A DNA stretch of 64,000 bases from Aminobacter sp. HY435 (GCF_027568395.1 NZ_JANKZL010000005.1:186001-250000); one strand, 5' to 3'; counted from the stretch's first letter, positions 37,620 to 46,939 are shown. The notes: generated by a model not told the origin, from the letters alone. Made by a program: numbers and translations.

Positions 37620-38459
37620 ATGAATCCTATGGACAAGGCTGGCTGGACGCCGCTGCCGCACTCCGACGAAGATCTGGAGCGCGCCAAGAGCGTGCCGGAT
37701 ACGCCGCAAACGCGCGCGTCGACCTATCGTCTCGCCTGGAACGACGAAGAGTTCATGACCCGGCGCGAATTGCGGCCGGTGCGGCTGCAACTCGAGCTCT
37801 TGAAGACCGAGATGATACTGGCCGAGCGCGGCATCCGATCGACTGTCATCCTGTTCGGCGGCGCGCGCATCCCCGAGCCCGGCGGCGAGGCCTGGGCGGC
37901 CAAGAACGAAACGCAGCGCAAGAACCTCGAGGCCAACAGCGTCTACTACGACGAGGCGCGCAAGTTCGCCCGGCTGTGCTCGCAGCATTCGGCGGCGTCC
38001 TATCATCGCGAATTCGTCGTCGTCACCGGCGGCGGGCCGGGCGTGATGGAAGCCGGCAACCGCGGCGCCGACGATGTCGGCGCGCCGTCGATCGGCCTCA
38101 ACATCGTGCTGCCGCACGAGCAGGCGCCGAACCCCTACGTGACGCCGGAGCTGTGCTTCAATTTCCACTACTTTGCCATCCGCAAGATGCACTTCGTCAT
38201 GCGCGCCAAGGCCGTCGCCGTGTTTCCCGGCGGTTTCGGCACCATGGACGAGCTGTTCGAGACGCTGACGCTGATCCAGACCGGGCGCATGGAGCGCGTG
38301 CCGATCATCCTGTTCGGCAAGTCATTCTGGGAGCGGGCGATCGACCTCGATTTCCTCGCCGAGCAGGGCACGATCACGCCGGGCGACCAGGACATCATCG
38401 ATTTTGTCGACACCGCCGACGAGGCCTGGGAAATCATTCGGCGCTTCTACAGCCTGTGA
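37620..38459 (+). CDS. LOG-family (TIGR00730) Rossmann protein, probable cytokinin riboside 5'-monophosphate phosphoribohydrolase
   Basis: A 279-residue protein with ILFGGARIPEPGG, VVVTGGGPGVMEAGNRGADD and the catalytic signature PGGFGTMDE (Glu and Arg active site of LOG enzymes). The extra N-terminal 70 residues place it in the longer (type II) group. LOG proteins release the base from cytokinin nucleotides or act on AMP-like substrates. Its last 138 bases overlap, in opposite direction, the end of the DUF817 gene. In a plant-associated bacterium a cytokinin role is possible but unproven. Confidence 0.88.
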   Translation: MNPMDKAGWTPLPHSDEDLERAKSVPDTPQTRASTYRLAWNDEEFMTRRELRPVRLQLELLKTEMILAERGIRSTVILFGGARIPEPGGEAWAAKNETQRKNLEANSVYYDEARKFARLCSQHSAASYHREFVVVTGGGPGVMEAGNRGADDVGAPSIGLNIVLPHEQAPNPYVTPELCFNFHYFAIRKMHFVMRAKAVAVFPGGFGTMDELFETLTLIQTGRMERVPIILFGKSFWERAIDLDFLAEQGTITPGDQDIIDFVDTADEAWEIIRRFYSL

Positions 38460-39323
38460 GCCGGATTGCGCCTTCCGCTCCACCGGCTGCGGCCGGTGGA
38501 CGAGCGTCACCAGCACGAAGGAAATGATCATCAAGAGATACCAGGACCCGAGCTTCTGGATCGAGACCGGTGTCCAGCTTTCGTGCTGGCCGGGATAGAT
38601 CCAGGCGCGCGACCAGGTGCCGATGTTTTCGGCGAACCAGATGAACAGCGCTACCAGGAGGAAGCCGACAAGCAGTGGCATGCGGTGGCGGAAGCGGAAG
38701 ACCCGGTAGTGCACGACCGTGCGGAAATAGAGCGCTGCGGTGACGGCGAACAGGCCGTAGCGCAGGTCGACCGTGAAGTGGTGGGCGAAGAAGTTGACGT
38801 AGATGGCGAGGCACAGCACCACCGTCGTCCACAGCGGCGGATAGTTACTGTAGCGCATGTCGAAGATGCGACTGACGCGGGCGAGATACGAGCCGACCGC
38901 CGCATACATGAAGCCTGAGAACAGCGGCACGCCTTCAATCCTGAAGAAGCAGTCTTCGGGATAGGCCCACGATCCGGCAGATGTCTTGAAGATCTCCATC
39001 GCGGTGCCGACCACGTGGAAGATCAGGATCACCTTTGCTTCGGACGGCTTTTCAAGTTTGAGCGCCAGCATGGCGACCTGGATGGCGACCGCCGCCAGGA
39101 ACAGGAAATCGTAGCGGGCAAGGCCTGCATCGGCCGGCCACCACAGGCGGGTGGCGATGATCAGGGCCAGCATGGCGCCGCCGAACAGGCAGGCCCAGGC
39201 CTGTTTCAGGCCAAAGACGAGGAATTCGACCAGCGCCCCGTAGAAGCCGCCGTCGGGCAGGTGGTCGAGCACGGCATGCGCCGCAGCATCGATCCGCGCC
39301 TCGACGGCAGTGAAACGCCTCAC
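38322..39323 (-). CDS. DUF817 family membrane protein
   Basis: A 333-residue protein with about nine membrane segments: FLVFGLKQAWACLFGGAMLA, then FHVVGTAMEIFKTSAGSWAY and FSGFMYAAVGSYLARVSRIF, conserved in DUF817. The start is GTG at 39323, overlapping the upstream stop as GTGA. The last membrane segment ends near LVTLVHRP; the remaining 56 residues lie opposite the C-terminal part of the LOG gene and look like an extension past the normal family end. Function unknown. Confidence 0.85.
   Translation of the reverse strand: MRRFTAVEARIDAAAHAVLDHLPDGGFYGALVEFLVFGLKQAWACLFGGAMLALIIATRLWWPADAGLARYDFLFLAAVAIQVAMLALKLEKPSEAKVILIFHVVGTAMEIFKTSAGSWAYPEDCFFRIEGVPLFSGFMYAAVGSYLARVSRIFDMRYSNYPPLWTTVVLCLAIYVNFFAHHFTVDLRYGLFAVTAALYFRTVVHYRVFRFRHRMPLLVGFLLVALFIWFAENIGTWSRAWIYPGQHESWTPVSIQKLGSWYLLMIISFVLVTLVHRPQPVERKAQSGSQAVEAPNDFPGLVGGVDKIDDVLVARRDRALLGEEIEVDRPLPE
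38480..38499. terminator. Hairpin after the LOG gene, inside the DUF817 coding region
   Basis: CCACCGGC - TGCG - GCCGGTGG is a perfect 8-bp hairpin 20 bases past the LOG-gene stop. It has no clear T tract, so terminator function is uncertain. It falls where DUF817 proteins normally end. Confidence 0.4.
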
Positions 39324-40030
39324 TTCGTCGAGGCCTCGACCAGCGTGGCCAGGAAGGTGGCGAGATCGTCGGTGACGAAGTCGACGTCGTCCTCGTTGGT
39401 CGGGTCGCTTTCCCAGATTTCCGAGAATGTCGGCTCGAAATTGCGCGGGACGATCAGCACCGTTGTCATGCCGAGCGACTTCGGTACCGCCAGATTGCGT
39501 GCCAGGTCCTCGAACATCACGGCGTTGGCGCCGGTCACCTTGTGCAGCGCGGTGAACGTCTCGTAGGGCTGGCGCGACGGCTTCGGCGTCAGCCCGGCGG
39601 CGACGATGTCGAAGATGTCGTCGAAATGGTCGAGGATGCCGAGCTGGCGCGCCGTGCGCTCGGCGTGGCCGCGATTGCCGTTGGTGAAGATGAACTTGCG
39701 GCCCGGCAGCTGGTGGATGGCCGCACCCAGAACCGGATCCGGCACCAGCCACGAATAGTCGATGTCGTGGACATATTCGAGGAATTCGTCGGGATCGATG
39801 CCGTGACGCTGCATCAGTCCGTTCAGCGTCGTGCCATATTCCAGATAAAGCTGCTTCTGGAGCTTGCGCGCATCTTCGCGCGACAGCGTCAGCAGGTCCG
39901 CCACATAGCCCGTCATCTTGACGTCGATCTGCGAGAACAGATTCGTGTGATGCGGATAGAGCGTATTGTCCAGGTCGAAGACCCAGTCGGTTACATGGTC
40001 GAAGCGGGCGGGGTCGGGAATGTCGGTCAT
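39320..40030 (-). CDS. Pyrimidine 5'-nucleotidase (HAD superfamily, SDT1-like)
   Basis: A 236-residue HAD phosphatase. The nucleophile motif is DWVFDLDNTLYPH, motif II is FIFTNGNRGHAERT and motif III/IV is MFEDLARNLAVPKSLGMTT. The cap sequence fits pyrimidine 5'-nucleotidases that dephosphorylate UMP/CMP or cofactor-like nucleotides. It is first of a two-gene unit with DUF817, coupled by a GTGA overlap. Confidence 0.9.
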   Translation of the reverse strand: MTDIPDPARFDHVTDWVFDLDNTLYPHHTNLFSQIDVKMTGYVADLLTLSREDARKLQKQLYLEYGTTLNGLMQRHGIDPDEFLEYVHDIDYSWLVPDPVLGAAIHQLPGRKFIFTNGNRGHAERTARQLGILDHFDDIFDIVAAGLTPKPSRQPYETFTALHKVTGANAVMFEDLARNLAVPKSLGMTTVLIVPRNFEPTFSEIWESDPTNEDDVDFVTDDLATFLATLVEASTK

Positions 40031-40192
40031 GTTTCCTTATGCCATGGCTGGAGATTTTTTAAAGCGCCAGTCTGACGACATCGTTGCCGGCGACAAAGAC
40101 TTAATTTCGGCAAGTTGGGTCAAATTTTAACTAGGGATGAAAGAGGACCTTCAGGAGAAGCTGGCATTGAAGTTGGCGGCAGGGAGCAGAAA

Positions 40193-40954
40193 TTGAAAAG
40201 TGTCTTTCTAAAATCGACTTTCGTGACGGCAGTCTCCATCGTGGGATCCCTTGCACTGGTCTTGACCATGGTCCCGGCGCTGGGTGGAACAACTGGCCCG
40301 ATTGCTTGGCTGATGTGCGTGATATGCCCGCTATTCATTGCCTTTCCTCTTGCTTTTCACACATTCTGGCAGAGTGAAAAGCTCAAGGTGGCGCATGATG
40401 AACTTACCCGCGCCCATGCGCAGCTGGCCACGGCGCATCGCCGCCTGTCCGAAAAGGCCAGCCGCGACGAGATGACCGGTATGCTCAATCGCGAGAATTT
40501 CTTTGCCGCCCTCGACGGTTCGCGCCGCAAGAACGACCGTGGCGCCCTGTTGATCATCGACGCCGACCACTTCAAGAAGATCAATGACAGCTTTGGCCAT
40601 CTAACCGGCGACCAGGCCCTGCTGCAGATCGCCAGCGCCATCTCGCGCGGTGTGCGCAGCGGCGACGTCCTCGGCCGCATCGGCGGCGAGGAATTCGGCG
40701 CCTTCCTCGTCGGCGCGACTGACGACGAGGCCAGGCTTGTCGCCGAGCGTATCCGCACCGAGGTCGAGAAGCTGCGCTTCCAGCCCGACAACGAACGTTC
40801 GGTGCCGCTCACCGTCAGCATCGGCGGAACACCTTGCCCAGCCGAGGCCAATGTCTCCGAACTCATGCGCGCCGCCGACAAGCGCCTCTACGAGGCCAAG
40901 GCGCGCGGGCGAAATCTCGCGATCTTCGACGACGGGATTTCCGAAGCGGCCTGA
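40193..40954 (+). CDS. Diguanylate cyclase (GGDEF domain) with membrane anchor
   Basis: A 253-residue protein. Two membrane helices (about residues 5-55: FVTAVSIVGSLALVLTMVPA and then ICPLFIAFPLAFHTFW) lead through a short coil to a GGDEF domain. The active site is GGEEF, and an inhibitory I-site RSGD lies exactly five residues before it. LLIIDADHFKKINDSFGH is the GTP-binding loop. It should make c-di-GMP with product inhibition. I chose the TTG at 40193 because GGGAG precedes it; no good ATG is in frame. Confidence 0.88.
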   Translation: MKSVFLKSTFVTAVSIVGSLALVLTMVPALGGTTGPIAWLMCVICPLFIAFPLAFHTFWQSEKLKVAHDELTRAHAQLATAHRRLSEKASRDEMTGMLNRENFFAALDGSRRKNDRGALLIIDADHFKKINDSFGHLTGDQALLQIASAISRGVRSGDVLGRIGGEEFGAFLVGATDDEARLVAERIRTEVEKLRFQPDNERSVPLTVSIGGTPCPAEANVSELMRAADKRLYEAKARGRNLAIFDDGISEAA

Positions 40955-41074
40955 GCCGCGCGCGGGACGGGCGGCGGCGTTGGCCACCGCCAGCGTCCAG
41001 GCTGATGTTGCGCCCTGCTGCGCTGCCGCTTACAGGGGATGCGCGACGCTTCCGTCGCTCTGACGGACATCCCC

Positions 41075-41980
41075 ATGGAACTCTGGATACCCATCACCAT
41101 CGCTGCCGCCTTCCTGCAGAACCTGCGGTCGGTGGTGCAAAAGCACCTCAAGGGCGTGATGGGTACGACCGGCGCGACCTTCGTGCGCTTCGGCTTCGGC
41201 TTTCCCTTCGCGCTCGCCTTCGTGGCGGTGCTGCATTTCGCGGTTGGCTACGAGCTGCCGCGCCTCAACACGACGTTCTTCGTTTGGGCGGTGGTCGGCG
41301 GTTTCGCCCAGATCGCCGCCACCTTCCTGCTGATCCACCTGTTTTCGTTCCGCAACTTCGCCGTCGGCACCGCCTATTCGCGCACCGAGCCGGCGCAGGC
41401 CGCGCTCTTTGGTCTGCTCTTTCTCGGCGAACGGGCGACGACAGGCGCGATTGCAGCCATCGCCATCAGCGTCTTTGGCGTAATGCTGATTTCGGTCGCG
41501 CACACGGCGCTCAACGCCCGAACGCTGGTAACTTCGGTGTTCAGCCGCAATGCGCTGATCGGCCTGGCGTCAGGCACGTTCTTCGGCATTTCGGCGGTTG
41601 CGTACCGTGCCGCATCGCTGGCGCTTGGTGGGCCGAATTTCATGATGCAGGCGGCGGTGACGCTGGCAGTCGTCATCGTCCTGCAGACGGTCGTCATGCT
41701 GGCGTGGATCGTCTGGCGCGAGCGCGATGAACTGCCTCGCATCGCCAAGGCCTGGCGGCCGGCTCTGTTCACCGGGCTGGTCGGCGCCTCGGCGTCGTTC
41801 GGCTGGTTCATGGCGATGACGCTGCAGCAGGCGGCGATCGTCAAGTCGCTGGCCCAGATCGAGATGCTGTTCACCTTCGCCGCCAGCGTTTTCTATTTCC
41901 GCGAGCGCATCAACAAGCTGGAAGTCGCCGGCTGCGTATTGATCGTCGGCGGCATCCTCGTCCTGCTGGCCGTCGGCTAG
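41075..41980 (+). CDS. EamA/DMT family transporter
   Basis: A ten-helix drug/metabolite transporter of 301 residues from MELWIPITIAAAFLQNLRSV. The two EamA halves are visible, with AVGTAYSRTEPAQAALFGLLFLGE ending the first and IVKSLAQIEMLFTFAASVFYF in the second, the (xxExxxAxxxxxx) pattern. The upstream in-frame ATG at 41039 is possible but lacks a properly spaced ribosome site. Substrate unknown. It is convergent with phhA across 18 bases. Confidence 0.88.
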   Translation: MELWIPITIAAAFLQNLRSVVQKHLKGVMGTTGATFVRFGFGFPFALAFVAVLHFAVGYELPRLNTTFFVWAVVGGFAQIAATFLLIHLFSFRNFAVGTAYSRTEPAQAALFGLLFLGERATTGAIAAIAISVFGVMLISVAHTALNARTLVTSVFSRNALIGLASGTFFGISAVAYRAASLALGGPNFMMQAAVTLAVVIVLQTVVMLAWIVWRERDELPRIAKAWRPALFTGLVGASASFGWFMAMTLQQAAIVKSLAQIEMLFTFAASVFYFRERINKLEVAGCVLIVGGILVLLAVG

Positions 41981-41998
41981 GGCGGCGGCCTCGACTGC

Positions 41999-42832
41999 TC
42001 AGATCATCGCCGGATCGAGCGGCGGCGCGTCCTTGAAGCGCTTGACGATCCCGGCGAGATCGCTGTGCTGGAAGGCATCGCGCAGCGCATCGAACGACGG
42101 CAGCACGAAATAGGCGCGCTGGAACTTGTCGATTTCGTATGTCGTGCGCATCACCGTTTCGATGTCGAAGCCGACGTGGTGGGCGTCGGCGCTTTCCACA
42201 GCGAATTGCAACTCCGTGAAGGATGACATCAGGCCCGCGCCAAACGCCTTCTTCGGCTGGCCTGCTTGCTGCATCAGGCCATATTCGGCGGTGTACCAGT
42301 AGAGCCTGGTAATCATGTCGCCGCCGCCTGCTTCGATCAGGTCGCCGGCCTTCTCGCCGTACATCTGCATGAAATCGCCGAAAGCCGGTTGGCTCAGCAC
42401 CGGCACGTGGCCGAAGAAGTCGTGGAACATGTCGGGCTCGACGATGTAGTCGAGCTCCTCGCGCGTCCGGAGCCAGTTGGTGACGGGGAATCGCCGGTTG
42501 GCGAGATGGTCGAAGAACGGCTGCGCCGGGATCAGCCCGGGCACGGCGACGATCTCCCAGCCGCTCAGCTTGCGCAGCTTGTCGCTGACCTCGTGGAAAT
42601 CGGGAATCCTGTCGACGAGGCTGAGCGCCTCCATGCCGTCGAGATAGGATTTGTGCGCCAGACGCTTGGTCAGTTTGCTCTGCCGGTCGCACAAGGTGCG
42701 CCAGACTTCCTGCTCGGCTGCGCTGTAGTCGTATTTCTGCTCGACGGTGAAATCGGCCCGGCACACCGAATAGTCGCCGCGCAAGCCCTGTGCCGCGCAT
42801 TCGCGCGCGTATTCCTGAACGCTGACACCCAT
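41999..42832 (-). CDS. phhA: Phenylalanine 4-monooxygenase
   Basis: A 277-residue pterin-dependent aromatic hydroxylase converting phenylalanine to tyrosine. The iron ligands are visible: two His in MFHDFFGHVP and Glu in YWYTAEYG. VPGLIPAQPFFDHLANRRFP is the pterin/substrate loop region. There is no N-terminal regulatory domain, as usual in bacteria. It is divergent from an Lrp-type regulator gene, which probably controls it. Confidence 0.97.
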   Translation of the reverse strand: MGVSVQEYARECAAQGLRGDYSVCRADFTVEQKYDYSAAEQEVWRTLCDRQSKLTKRLAHKSYLDGMEALSLVDRIPDFHEVSDKLRKLSGWEIVAVPGLIPAQPFFDHLANRRFPVTNWLRTREELDYIVEPDMFHDFFGHVPVLSQPAFGDFMQMYGEKAGDLIEAGGGDMITRLYWYTAEYGLMQQAGQPKKAFGAGLMSSFTELQFAVESADAHHVGFDIETVMRTTYEIDKFQRAYFVLPSFDALRDAFQHSDLAGIVKRFKDAPPLDPAMI

Positions 42833-42966
42833 GGTCCGATCCTCCCAGACAGAGCAATGCGATTTGCCAATGGTAGCGCGGCAAGACGGGCGGAATTCAC
42901 CTATCTGCGGGTGTGCGGGTCAAGATTGAGGTATGTTCACCCAAACGGACGCGTGGAGAGGTGGAA

Positions 42967-43443
42967 ATGCCCAAGTTTGACGAAACCGAGGTCCGCATGC
43001 TCGAGCTGCTTCAGCGCGACGGCCGCAAGCCGGTCTCCGAGATCGCGCAGGAGATAGGCCTCTCCAACACGCCTGCCGCGCGGCGTTTCGAGGCGTTGCA
43101 GCAGGCAGGTGTCATCAAGGGCTTTTCCGCCAACATCAGCCGGCGCGCGGTGGGCCTGATGGTCGAAGTGTTCGTACAGGTCAGGCTGGTCAGCCATAGC
43201 GACGGTTCGCCGGAAAAGTTCATCGCCGCCGTCCAGCTCATGGACGAGGTCTCGGCGTGCTGGACCATGACCGGCGACTACGACTTCCTGCTGCATGTGA
43301 TGGTGCCCGAGGTCGACGACCTCAACGCCTTCGTCATGCATCGGCTGATGCGGTTTTCAGGCGTGCGCGACGTGCACACGCAACTGGTACTGCAGAACAT
43401 CAAAGGTCCGGGGCACGTGCCGCTCGGGCATTTGCGAGGATAG
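42967..43443 (+). CDS. Lrp/AsnC family transcriptional regulator
   Basis: A 158-residue regulator starting MPKFDETEVRMLELLQRDGR. The helix-turn-helix has GLSNTPAARRFEALQQAGVI, and the RAM domain has CWTMTGDYDFLLHVMVPEVD, the ligand-binding Gly-Asp region of Lrp proteins. The start has GAGAGG upstream; an earlier in-frame extension is rejected. Location opposite phhA suggests it senses an aromatic amino acid and controls phenylalanine catabolism. Confidence 0.93.
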   Translation: MPKFDETEVRMLELLQRDGRKPVSEIAQEIGLSNTPAARRFEALQQAGVIKGFSANISRRAVGLMVEVFVQVRLVSHSDGSPEKFIAAVQLMDEVSACWTMTGDYDFLLHVMVPEVDDLNAFVMHRLMRFSGVRDVHTQLVLQNIKGPGHVPLGHLRG

Positions 43444-43451
43444 GGGAGCGA

Positions 43452-44273
43452 CTAGGGCTTGGGATAGACGAGCCGGTAGTTCTCGCCGACCATGCATTTG
43501 ACCAGGTTCACCGGCTTCAGGGCGGCGGGTCCCGGCCCGGGCGTAAGCCCGCTGATCTCGAGTACCAGCTTGCGGCGGATGGCCGTGACGAATTCCGAGG
43601 CGACATGTACGGGCAGGACGAACGAGCCGGGGCCTCCGGTCACGCAGTCGGCATAGTAGCGGTCGATGCCTTCGAGCGTCTCGGTCGGATGGATGAGAAT
43701 CGGCAAACCGTTGATGACGATGCCGTTCGCGACAGCATTGTTGCGGGCGACCTCCACTGGCGCCCCGGTGTTGTTCGGTCCATCGCCGGAAATGTCGATG
43801 ACCTTCTTCTCTGCCCGGAATCCGTTCTGCTCCAGGAGGTCCGCGCCGAAGGCGACCGCGTTCGAAATCGAGGTGCCGCCGGAACCTACGATCGGCCTCT
43901 GCGCCAGTTTGTCGGCGAAGTCGTCCGCGCTTTCCGGGCTGTCGATGATCTGCCAGGGAATGATCGAGTCCTGCAAGACCGAGCCGGCCCACTCGAAATA
44001 GGTCACCGCGATGCGCCCGCGCACGCCCGACTGCACCGCAGTGATGAAGTCGGGATGGCGCAGCGCCTTGACGTAGCCTGCCCGTTGCAGTGCGAACTCG
44101 CCTTCGTCCATCGAGCTCGAAACATCGACGGCCAGAACCAGTTCGACATCCACGGACCCCGCGTCCACGGCGGTGATCGGCGCGGCAGGCAGTTCGCAAC
44201 TCGTGCACAGGATCAGCGCCAGCGCAGCCAGCATGGTTCGTCGTCCGAGGGACCCGCAACCAGTGTGCGTCAA
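43452..44273 (-). CDS. DUF1194 domain protein (von Willebrand A-like), exported
   Basis: A 273-residue secreted protein. A signal peptide (RRTMLAALALILCTSC) ends before PAAPITAVD. The von Willebrand A-like domain has the metal site VDVSSSMDEGEFALQRAGY (DxSxS) and later ISGDGPNNTGAP, both diagnostic of DUF1194. The cysteine-rich start ILCTSC is not a canonical lipobox. Function unknown; family members sit in the periplasm. It is convergent with the Lrp gene across 8 bases. Confidence 0.88.
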   Translation of the reverse strand: MTHTGCGSLGRRTMLAALALILCTSCELPAAPITAVDAGSVDVELVLAVDVSSSMDEGEFALQRAGYVKALRHPDFITAVQSGVRGRIAVTYFEWAGSVLQDSIIPWQIIDSPESADDFADKLAQRPIVGSGGTSISNAVAFGADLLEQNGFRAEKKVIDISGDGPNNTGAPVEVARNNAVANGIVINGLPILIHPTETLEGIDRYYADCVTGGPGSFVLPVHVASEFVTAIRRKLVLEISGLTPGPGPAALKPVNLVKCMVGENYRLVYPKP

Positions 44274-44337
44274 CGCGGGAAAAATGAAAGCTGCGGCGCT
44301 TCAATGCTTCGTGAATACGAGGCTTGTCCTTGAAACG

Positions 44338-44363
44338 ACAAGGCCGGCAAAAGCCGGCCTGTC
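44338..44363 (-). terminator. Hairpin after argB
   Basis: GGCCGGC (44342-44348), AAAA loop, GCCGGCC (44353-44359), extended by GACA/TGTC with one bulged base. The T tract is weak. It lies between the leftward argB stop and the DUF1194 start, so it most likely ends argB transcription. Confidence 0.65.
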
Positions 44364-44395
44364 TTGGTCCATCGGGGCAGCTTGGTGGTAGCTGC

Positions 44396-45298
44396 TTACG
44401 GCACGATCAGCGTGCCGGCGCCGTGCTCGGTGAACAGCTCGAGCAGCACCGAATGCGGCGTCTTGCCGTTGAGGATGACGACGCCTTCGACGCCGCGCTC
44501 GATCGCCTCGATGCAGGTCTCGACCTTGGGGATCATGCCGCCGGAGATCGTGCCGTCCTTGATCAGCGCCTTGGCGTCGGCGACAGTCAATTCGTCGATC
44601 AGCTTCTTGTCCTTGTCGAGCACGCCTGGCACGTCGGTCAGGAACAGCAGCCGCGAGGCCTTGACCGCACCCGCGATGGCGCCGGCGAAGGTGTCGGCGT
44701 TGATGTTGTAGGTGTGGCCGTCGCGCCCGGGGGCGACAGGGGCGATGACCGGGATCATCTCCGAGCGCGCCAGGAGGTCGAGCAGCGTGCGGTCGACTTC
44801 GACCGGTTCGCCGACGAAGCCGAGGTCGAGCACCTTTTCGATGTTCGAGTCAGGGTCGACCATCGTCTTCTTGGCCTTTTCGGCGAAGACCATGTTGCCG
44901 TCCTTGCCGCACAGGCCGATCGCCCATTCGCCCTCGGCGTTGATGAGGGCCACGATCTCCTTGTTGATCGAGCCTGCCAGCACCATCTCGACGATCTCGA
45001 CCGTCTTCTGGTCGGTAACGCGCAGGCCGCCCTCGAACTTCGATTCGATGCCCATCTTGGTCAGCATCGCCCCGATCTGCGGGCCGCCGCCATGCACGAC
45101 GATCGGGTTGACGCCCGACTGCTTGAGGAGCGCGATGTCGCGGGCGAAGGCCCGGCCGAGCGTCACGTCACCCATGGCGTGGCCGCCGTATTTCACCACG
45201 ACGGTCTTGTTTTCGTAGCGCTGCATATAGGGCAGGGCGGCTGAAAGCAGAGCTGCCTGCATTTCGGCGTTGGCGGCGACGTTCGTCGTCATCGGCAT
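44396..45298 (-). CDS. argB: Acetylglutamate kinase
   Basis: A 300-residue amino acid kinase, the second step of arginine synthesis. It contains [31 protein letters not shown] (acetylglutamate and ATP sites), [17 protein letters not shown] and [15 protein letters not shown]. The N-terminal helix (residues 5-25) is the hexamer-forming, arginine-inhibited type. In many related genomes argB directly follows yihA; here about 2.7 kb of other genes lies between. Confidence 0.97.
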   Translation of the reverse strand: MPMTTNVAANAEMQAALLSAALPYMQRYENKTVVVKYGGHAMGDVTLGRAFARDIALLKQSGVNPIVVHGGGPQIGAMLTKMGIESKFEGGLRVTDQKTVEIVEMVLAGSINKEIVALINAEGEWAIGLCGKDGNMVFAEKAKKTMVDPDSNIEKVLDLGFVGEPVEVDRTLLDLLARSEMIPVIAPVAPGRDGHTYNINADTFAGAIAGAVKASRLLFLTDVPGVLDKDKKLIDELTVADAKALIKDGTISGGMIPKVETCIEAIERGVEGVVILNGKTPHSVLLELFTEHGAGTLIVP

Positions 45299-45462
45299 TG
45301 TCCCCGGATTAATGGAAATTTGGCCGGGGTATTAGCCGGAATTCCGGCGGCGATCAAATGGTTAGACGCCAACGCAGGTGAGGTTGTCCTGGATGTGGTT
45401 GCAGGCTGTGCCTTGCATGAAACAGCAGTTGCAATTCGTTGCTCGCAACGTAAGTTGCGGGC

Positions 45463-46002
45463 ATGACGCCGCAAGACATCACCAAGCTGATTGTGCGGAC
45501 TTCCATGAAGGACCGCGGCGCCTTCGATCTGCTCTACCGGCAGACCAGCGCGAAACTTTTCGGCGTCTGCTTGCGTGTATTGAATGACAGGGCGGAGGCC
45601 GAGGAGGCGCTGCAGGAGGTCTTCGTCAAGATCTGGACGAAGGCCGACCGGTTCGCGGCTTCCGATCTCAGCCCTATTTCGTGGCTTGTCGCGATCGCCC
45701 GCAATCATGCGATCGATCGTCTCAGGTCAAGGCGCCAGGTGACCGTCAACATCGACGAGGCGCTTGAGGTTGCAGATCCCAGTCCAGGTCCCGAGGCTTC
45801 GGCGGTCGCCGGCGGTGAAGCCGAGCGCATCTACGGCTGTCTCGAGGAACTGGAAAAGGATCGGGCGGCTGCCGTTCGGGGCGCCTACCTCAAGGGGGAG
45901 AGCTATGTCGAACTCGCGGAACGCCACGGCGTGCCGCTGAACACCATGCGCACATGGCTGCGTCGCAGCCTGCAAAAACTTAGGGAATGTCTTGAGCGAT
46001 GA
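45463..46002 (+). CDS. ECF RNA polymerase sigma factor
   Basis: A 179-residue sigma-70 family factor. Region 2 spans about residues 20-90 (AFDLLYRQTSAKLFGVCLRV; AEEALQEVFVKIWTKADRF; ISWLVAIARNHAIDRLRSRR). Region 4 spans about 118-176, with SYVELAERHGVPLNTMRTWL as its helix-turn-helix. It overlaps by ATGA a RskA-type anti-sigma gene, the standard arrangement in which the membrane anti-sigma holds the sigma until a stress signal. Group assignment within ECFs was not possible by eye. Confidence 0.93.
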   Translation: MTPQDITKLIVRTSMKDRGAFDLLYRQTSAKLFGVCLRVLNDRAEAEEALQEVFVKIWTKADRFAASDLSPISWLVAIARNHAIDRLRSRRQVTVNIDEALEVADPSPGPEASAVAGGEAERIYGCLEELEKDRAAAVRGAYLKGESYVELAERHGVPLNTMRTWLRRSLQKLRECLER

Positions 46003-46727
46003 CACTGGCGGAAAACAGCGGACCGGAATGGGAAGGGGGCGACGACATCTTCGCCGCCGAGTACGTTCTTGGCGTCCTGCCGGCCGACGAGCGGCGCCAG
46101 GCCTCCTCCCGTATCGACGGCGAGCCGGCTTTCGCCCGTCTCGTCGACCAGTGGGAGCTGCGCTTTGCGCCGCTGGCTTCCGCCTATCCGGAGGTTGAGC
46201 CGCCGGCGGCCATCAAGCCGGCCATCGACCGGCGTCTTGCAACCGCTGTCCAACTGCCATCCTCGGCAGCGCCTTCGCCAGGCTTGTGGTCCAGCCTTGC
46301 CCTCTGGCGCGGGCTGGCAGCCGCAGCCGTGGCGGCGCTGGCTCTCTATGTCGCCGTTCCCTATGTCAATCCGCCGGTGCAGGCGCCGCAGGAGCGCATG
46401 GTCGCGACTCTCGCCGCCGATGGCAGCGATGTGAAGTACATGGTCATGTATGATGCCCACAGCGGCGAGATCGGTCTGGCGCATGTGGCGGGCGAACGCG
46501 GCGCCGACAGGGATTTCGAGCTCTGGATGATCGAGGGCAACAACCCGCCGGTGTCGATGGGCGTCATCCCAGCAGGCGCCTCGATGAAGATGCCGGTCAA
46601 GCAGGACATGCGCGACAAGCTCGCCGCCGGCGCGGTCCTCGCCGTCAGCCTCGAGCCGACGGGTGGTTCTCCGACCGGACAGCCGACTGGACCTGTCGTC
46701 GCTGCAGGCGATCTTCGCGACATCTGA
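45999..46727 (+). CDS. RskA-family anti-sigma factor
   Basis: A 242-residue membrane anti-sigma factor. The N-terminal anti-sigma domain contains DIFAAEYVLGVLPADERRQA. A single membrane helix (about residues 105-128, LAAAAVAALALYVAVPYV) leads to a periplasmic RskA C-terminal domain (about 140-215, with YDAHSGEIGLAHVAGE and GNNPPVSMGVIPAG). It would hold the upstream sigma factor until a periplasmic signal leads to proteolysis or release. Confidence 0.92.
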   Translation: MTLAENSGPEWEGGDDIFAAEYVLGVLPADERRQASSRIDGEPAFARLVDQWELRFAPLASAYPEVEPPAAIKPAIDRRLATAVQLPSSAAPSPGLWSSLALWRGLAAAAVAALALYVAVPYVNPPVQAPQERMVATLAADGSDVKYMVMYDAHSGEIGLAHVAGERGADRDFELWMIEGNNPPVSMGVIPAGASMKMPVKQDMRDKLAAGAVLAVSLEPTGGSPTGQPTGPVVAAGDLRDI

Positions 46728-46820
46728 CCTTGTCGACATGGTGATCTGATGGGGTTGGCTTGCCGGCAGTGTTGCTGCGCCCGTGCAATGGTTTGGTCGG
46801 CAGAAAAATTTGTTGAACCT

Positions 46821-46846
46821 GAAACTTTTCAAGCGATGAAAACGTA
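46821..46846 (+). promoter_or_regulatory. Candidate ECF-type promoter 1 of the fasciclin gene
   Basis: GAAAC (46821-46825), 17 bases, CGTA (46843-46846). The -35/-10 pair has the general form of ECF-sigma promoters (GAAC-like plus CGT). It lies about 130 bases upstream of the fasciclin start. Confidence 0.35.
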
Positions 46847-46913
46847 TCTACTGTGTTTGCCAAATACATATCGAAGCATTGAAAGAATAATTTGCAAAAA
46901 TGCGGGTTTTGGC

Positions 46914-46939
46914 GAAACTTGTTTGAATTATCCATCGTA
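46914..46939 (+). promoter_or_regulatory. Candidate ECF-type promoter 2 of the fasciclin gene
   Basis: GAAAC (46914-46918), 17 bases, CGTA (46936-46939), the same pattern and spacing as the element about 90 bases upstream. Transcription from here would begin about 40 bases before the fasciclin ATG. Confidence 0.45.
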
